35,154 nucleotides of DNA, taken from contig JAAMXP010000588.1 of assembly GCA_019693395.1 (NCBI GenBank), forward strand, positions 4,914 through 40,067, in the 5' to 3' direction. The translations under genes were made by a program, and so were the position numbers. The notes beneath the pieces are model-generated. The model was not told the DNA's origin, ran no database searches, and was given only the letters and a program-made list of their open reading frames with translations. Positions 30,260 through 35,154 of this stretch are shown one piece after another (the first letter of the stretch is position 1; each line of letters starts with the position of its first letter). This DNA is from Ettlia oleoabundans. Lineage: Eukaryota > Chlorophyta > Chlorophyceae > Chlamydomonadales.

Positions 30260-32251
30260 ATGGTTTGTGAAACACTACCCCAGATCGACACTGCAATGCC
30301 GTCGCAGAACGTGCATGCGGAACACCGAGGTCGTTTAGACCGATGTCTCGCGCTGAATCGCAAGCAGGGTAAGCCTGTCGGTCGCTCTAGTATTGTCTCC
30401 GCAACCGGGAGCTGCATGCCGTTCAATTTGCCAATTCAACCTCCTTCAGCCTGCTCGCCACCTGCAGCAGCGTTGCTGGCGTCTAGCTTGACGATTGTTG
30501 AGATCCCACAGGAGCCTGGATGTCAACCCAGCAAGGTGAAGCTGCTAACGGCTGCGTTCACGCGTTCTGCCCGACACGGCCCGGGGTTTACCAACAGACC
30601 AGAACAAGTTCACCATAGCTTATTCTTTTATAAAAATATGCAGGTTCTTCTTGATACCAACGATCACGGCTGGCAAATAGCAGCCACAACAGGGGTTGAG
30701 CAATCCGCCGCCGCTGCCGGGGCAACGCCGCCAGCAACCACCCCGGACCACGTTGTACTTCGTTGCTGGCCCGTTGGGCGCTACGGCAGCGGTTGTGGCG
30801 ACTGCCAGGCTTGCGCCGCATGCGTGCATACGGGAGAGCCGGGAGGCAACAGCGGCGGCGGCAGCCTCAGCAGTGGCAGCGGCAGGGAGGTTTGCCCGAG
30901 GCAGCAGCTGGAGGCCGATGCGATGACGGCGGTTGAGGAAGCAGCCTGCCTGCGTCAGCAGCTTTTCTCTCTTCTGGCGCAGCAGCAGGAGGAGCGGGAG
31001 GCCGCTGCTGCAGAGGCGGCAGCGTTGCGGGTGCAGGTTGAGGAGCAGCGGCGGCGTGCCGAATTAGCAGAGGCTGAGGTTGCCCGAGTGCGCCAGCTCA
31101 GCCAGCCTGCAGTAGCTTATGAGGTACTGGCAGTTGCAGAAGCCGCCCAGAAGCTGGCAGAGGCCAGGCTGGCGGCAGAGCAGCAGAGGACGGCCCGCCT
31201 GCAGCAGCAGGTGGCGCGGCAGCAGGGCGTGATTGCGGCCCTGGCTGAGAGCCGCGGCGAGGCGTTTGAGGAGCGGTTCCACCTGAGGCAAGAGCTGAAC
31301 CGCTGCCAGAACGCCAATGAGCAGGCGCACCGCGCCGTTGCAAACCTGAAAGAGGCGCTGGCACAACAGCGGCAGGGGGCGGAAAAGGCGGGGGCCGCCG
31401 CTCGGGAGGATTTCGACCGGGAGGCAACGGCGCGCTGGCAGGCACGCGTGCTGGAGCTTCGCAAGCAGGTGGGCTACCGTCTGACAGTCAATGTCTGTGC
31501 TGCAAGGCCACATCGCCTTGCTCTTTGTTGCAGTACTGATGGGACACAGCGCTTGACGCAAATGGCAAGCACGGGAGCACAACAGCAAGGCATCTCATGC
31601 ATCACCAACAGCACCCTTGCCTCATGTATTCGTATTTTTAAATCATACCTCAATTCAACCATCCTTTGATTTCGATCTGTGTTGCATCGTCATGTCATGG
31701 TCATGATCATGTTCATGTCATGGTTGCAGCTGGCAGAGGCGCGGCGCAAGATGCAGCAGGCGCAGAAGGGCGAGGTGGCGGCACAGGCTGATGCTGCCGA
31801 GAAGGACCAGCTTCTGAGGACAGCTCTAGCCGACCTCACAGCAGACCATGCCGTGCTGCTACAGGCCCAAGGCACGCTGGCGGCAGAGCTTACAGCGTTG
31901 CGCAGGAGGGACCAGTTGATGCAGCATCCAGAAAATGGCGATTTGAGTAGCAGCACAGGCCCCGAGTGTGGCGCGCAGTCGATGCAGCACCCGGAAGATG
32001 GCGATTTGAGTAGCAGCACGAGTTCCAGCGGTGGCGGCTGTAATGGGGGGAGCTGTAGGGTTGAGGGTGAGGACAGCGGTCCGCCGAGCCCCAGCCCTTG
32101 CGGGGATGGCGCCGCGAGTGGTGCCAGGCAGCGCAAGGCGGCGGGCATTGCGGCGGCCGCAGTGGAAGCAGCGGCAGCAGAAGCAGGTTCTGCAAGCCCC
32201 GCCAGCCCTTCCAGCAATGGCAGCAATGGCAGCACTGCCGTCGCCTCGTGA
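30260..32251 (+). CDS. Coiled-coil protein of unknown function (about 513 aa, 4 exons)
   Basis: Proposed exons: 30260-30368, 30450-30535, 30644-31468 and 31730-32251. The last junction is solid (KQ joined to LAEARRKMQQ). The two 5' introns are inferred from GTAAG and GTGAAG donors that keep frame; the same region is also open without splicing. The start may be 30260 or the in-frame ATG at 30296. From about residue 150 to 390 the protein is a long Ala/Glu/Gln/Arg-rich coiled coil (LRQQLFSLLAQQQEEREAAA, ALRVQVEEQRRRAELAEAEV), with breaks around LSQPAVAYEV. The C-terminus is Ser/Gly/Ala-rich and carries a 21-residue repeat based on MQHPENGDLSSST. Such proteins are usually scaffolds; no domain shows a specific job. 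Confidence 0.75.
31913..32019 (+). repeat. 63-bp-period direct repeat inside the coiled-coil gene
   Basis: Copies at 31913-31956 and 31976-32019 share about 40 of 44 bases and code for MQHPENGDLSSST and MQHPEDGDLSSST. The period is a multiple of three, so the frame is kept. It looks like a recent internal duplication. Confidence 0.9.
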
Positions 32252-33584
32252 TACCCCCGCAGTTGAACTTGAAAACACTCAATAAGCCAAAGGTCGCCAT
32301 ACCTAGGTTGCAAGCCCTGCCGGTTTGTGCGCGTGCCATCCTGTCTCCTCGCGCTTCTTTTTCAAAAGGCCACTTTATGCATGACGCCTGTGTTTTGGTT
32401 TTTTATTGTGCCCCACTGCTTTGTCCCGCTGCTGTGTGATTCATTGATCCCTCCCTGCAACTTGATGAAGCCCTGCTGTAGCTCAAATTGAATCGGTTTG
32501 CCCTCGTTTTTGCTGCCTTTTAGTTTTGCTGCTTCCCAAAGGTTGGCAGTGCAAGCGTCACGTGTCACCATTTGTGCCTTTCCTTACTGCTTTGGTGTTA
32601 TGTCACTCCTTTCGCACCCCACGCTTGAAAAACGTCGTGGTCTAAAAACAGCCAAGCCTTGCTTTTCCCATGCCCGTACATCCTTTCAACACTTCAAGTT
32701 GTGCGTTCCTCAACTTTCAAGACAGCTAGTGCTTTCCAGCCTCACAACCGCCTTTCTTTGTTAGCTTCCGCGTCTGTCGACATAGCCTGTATACCTTGCC
32801 GTAACAACCCACTGCACCATCCTTGTCCCTTAATCCTTTCTCCCTCAAGTTTCACCCGCTGTTGACATTCTGCTCAATCTGAGGCCCAGTCCCTGCAGAA
32901 TTGTTATCATGTGTGTTTCAATTTCCCGTATGCCTTAGCAAGCACCAGCCCCAAGTATGTGAAATTCTACGCCCCATGTAATTGTTGAGAGAGTTATACA
33001 AATTAGACAAAGGCAGAGCTCCTTTCAGTTACCGAAGGCGCCGTGAGATCGGCTTCAAGCTGCGTCCTGGGCCACCCTCAGCCGAGAAGTATTTTACGGT
33101 CGCATATCGAAGATGTTGCTGCATGCCGGCTGTCCCAGCTGAATTCCTGCTACTAGCGCAATGTGCAGCCCGGTAGCAGGCTGCCAGTCTGTTCTCGGTT
33201 GATAGCTTCACTTGCTCCTTGCCTGCCGGCCATTAAGGCCGGGCGTGGGCGGGTTTGGTAAATTGGCACACTGTGCCAGCCGTTGCTGCAACTGGTGGGG
33301 TGCTTGTCTGGCTGGGTTGTGGCCGTGCAACGGTATGCCCACTGTACGTTCAACTACCGAGAGGTTCCGGAATTCGAACGCAACGCGTCGACGATGGCAA
33401 TCTTGCTGTCCATGCTGTGGTTTGCATGCGCCGCAGGCCTATTTGAGGGCGCAGGCGCCGCCAACTCCCTTTTATTTTCCCGCCTCTTGGTGCTGCCGGA
33501 TATTGCATACCGCGTGTGTGGCTGCGTATCTCGTGTCTTCCGGCTTCCCTCTAGACCCTCCACAGCGTTGTTTACGGCAGCAGA
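32252..33584 (+). other. Long 3' UTR / intergenic region without a supported gene
   Basis: A TGTAA occurs at 32977-32981, 726 bases after the coiled-coil stop. If used, the 3' UTR is unusually long. The stretch is AT- and pyrimidine-richer than the genes around it. ORFs at 32982-33176 and 33283-33663 lack splice or composition support. The last 600 bases should hold the promoter of the next gene. Confidence 0.45.
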
Positions 33585-34941
33585 ATGGCGGCCCTCACGA
33601 ACTTTTGGCGAAGCGCATCCTGCTTCACGGCGCGCCCCTCTGCCCACTCTGGTGAGTAAATAAGCGCGTCAGTGACAGCCAGCACACCAGCAACCCGCAT
33701 CTCGCTCGTCAGCCGCGCAACGCGGTTGCAATCTCACTGCTGGCGCCTTGACCCGATGCTGCAGGCCACCCACTGCTTCGCATGGTATCCCAAAAGGATG
33801 CGGAGGCTCTGCGGAGCAAGGTAGCACAGGGTTCAGACTTGAGGGGTGGTGAGTGCCGGCGCCCACCACGGCACCCTTGGTGCGCAGTGGAGCCCATCCG
33901 ACCTATCGTCCTAACGCAGATGCTTGTTCTGCAACTGATGCTTACATTACTGTGCGCGTGTCCATGGGTGGTTTTCTCCTCTGTTCATTTAAATACATAT
34001 CTCATGTGTCGTGCAGGTTGCTGCTGCAAGCATCGCCACCTACTCGCGCCCCATCAGCAGAGAGATTGCCGCTTGCCATGCTGAGGCTGGTTTGCTGGCC
34101 CTAGCTTCCCTCTACGACTCTGAGCTCTGGCCGGTGCTAGAGCCCACAGGCCTACACCGGCTGTTCCCCTACTGAAGGGGCAGGGGCATGGGCATGCCGT
34201 CAGGCTCAGGCAGCTACTGCTGTGGCTGGCAGCGCAGCGCCCCTGCCCAGCCTTCCAGCCACCCCGGCCGGCTGCTGCTGCCAAGCGGACGTTGAGGACG
34301 TGACACCTCGCACTGTTGATGAGGTGGATGTCGCCTCATCATCCGCTTCAAAGCTGACACCAACACTGGCTGCACAGACGACGTCAACCTACCGGAGCCC
34401 ACCTCACTCCTTGCCCACACTCCTGCCTCCCGCTACATGCCACCTGCCCTGTGTGTCTGGGCCTCTACCACCACCCTGGCAGGCCACCCATTCTTGGCGG
34501 CCCTCCCCCCACTGTCCGCATCTTACCGCAAGCGGCCCACGCCCACATTGGCTGCGACGGTCCTCGCCTACAAGGCCCCCCAGCGGCGCACACCCGCTGA
34601 GCAGGCAGCTGCCGCAGAGGCCGGCCGCCCCGGCCGCACATGTGCTTTCCCAGCGCTGGTGGCAGGTCCGCTGCTTCCTGAGATGGCGGCAACGCTACCA
34701 GACCAGCCTCTCTACCTGAGGGCGCTGCAAGGGTGAGCAGGTAGGCGTTTTAGCTTGGTGCAGCTTCCTGTCGTTATGTGTGTGTCAGCCCAAAGCAACC
34801 GGGAGCGGACTTCCCCTGCGGTGGCCATGTACACTTGTGTCTGTTTCAGCCCGGTTTTAGTGTTGCAATCCCCAGCTGATCGGTACACATTCCCCGATGC
34901 TCTGCAGGATGCTGCCAACACCACCTTTCTTTGTGGCTTAA
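33585..34941 (+). CDS. Unrecognised gene, middle unresolved (possible frameshift or missed introns)
   Basis: Solid pieces that join in phase: 33585-33651, 33765-33820 and 34017 onward. The third reads in frame to a stop at 34173-34175, giving a 93-residue product (MAALTNFWRSASC at the start, then SIATYSRPISREIAACHAEA). A second coding-looking block in the same frame runs from about 34378 to 34732 (LAGHPFLAALPPLSASYRKR) and splices in phase to 34908-34941, ending at TAA. Between them the best frame is different (34199-34376, ADVEDVTPRTVDEVDVASS). Either two genes lie here, or short introns were missed (for example 34130-34198 and 34326-34401), or the gene carries a frameshift. The N-terminus could be an organelle-targeting sequence. 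No family recognised. Confidence 0.45.
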
Positions 34942-35015
34942 GTTGGAAAGCTCCCATCGCGCCGGATGTTGGTGGCTGTGGGCTCTGGACGCAAGCGGTT
35001 GCCACCACAGCTGCT

Positions 35016-35020
35016 TGTAA
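35016..35020 (+). terminator. TGTAA polyadenylation signal near the right edge
   Basis: It lies 75 bases after the TAA at 34939-34941, which supports that codon as the real end of a plus-strand gene. Confidence 0.5.
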
Positions 35021-35154
35021 TTCTCGATCCCCTCTGCTCACCACAGCACCCCTGCATCTAGCCGTGCCTGCCGCTGCAACATGTGGCATTTTCACGGTGC
35101 CCCAATGAATTTTGCGAGTGAAATCTTCCTGCTGCCTGTTCGTCATTCCTGCCC

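Noticed and set aside
33283..33663. Plus-strand ORF with a hydrophobic N-terminal part
   Set aside because: It overlaps the 33585 start in another frame and ends in the first intron. The 33585 frame splices in phase to two further exons.

Overview
This window looks like nuclear DNA of a green alga, most likely a chlorophycean (Chlamydomonas/Scenedesmus-like). The grounds are: many small exons with GT-AG and some GC-AG introns; TGTAA polyadenylation signals downstream of most stop codons; Ala/Gln/Pro/Ser-rich proteins with CAG-rich coding DNA; and three N-termini that look like chloroplast transit peptides with a fourth that could. No RNA gene, CRISPR array, bacterial operon or transposase was seen. 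All gene models were built by hand by matching splice sites with codon phase and composition; there is no transcript evidence.

Layout, left to right. (1) Minus strand, 42-1653: 5' part of a monofunctional homoserine dehydrogenase that runs off the left edge. (2) Plus strand, 1920-4240: an F-box protein, divergent from gene 1 across a 266-bp gap. (3) Plus, 4651-8587: an acidic, mostly disordered, probably plastid-targeted protein with three GC-AG introns. (4) Minus, 9253-12677: a probably plastid-targeted soluble protein (gene C) that contains an internal duplication of a two-exon module. (5) Plus, 12877-19233 and 19991-24191: tandem paralogues A (749 aa, 18 exons) and B (446 aa, 13 exons). 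Each has a transit peptide, a long hydrophilic N-terminal region and a C-terminal three-helix part that resembles the light-harvesting-complex (LHC)/ELIP superfamily. Gene A is divergent from gene C across about 200 bp. (6) Plus, 24759-30066: a CMGC-type (DYRK/HIPK/PRP4-like) protein kinase with an altered HRD motif and a low-complexity tail of about 670 residues. (7) Plus, 30260-32251: a coiled-coil protein. (8) Plus, 33585-34941: an unrecognised gene whose middle could not be resolved.

The most interesting part is 4.6-24.2 kb: four neighbouring genes for plastid-type proteins built from many short exons. Two of them are LHC-like proteins with unusually long extramembrane N-termini, and they differ by several whole exons. 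Their introns hold long inverted repeats that could be small-RNA precursors or miniature transposons. A joint role in thylakoid stress or pigment handling is only an inference from the LHC-like helices and from gene proximity.
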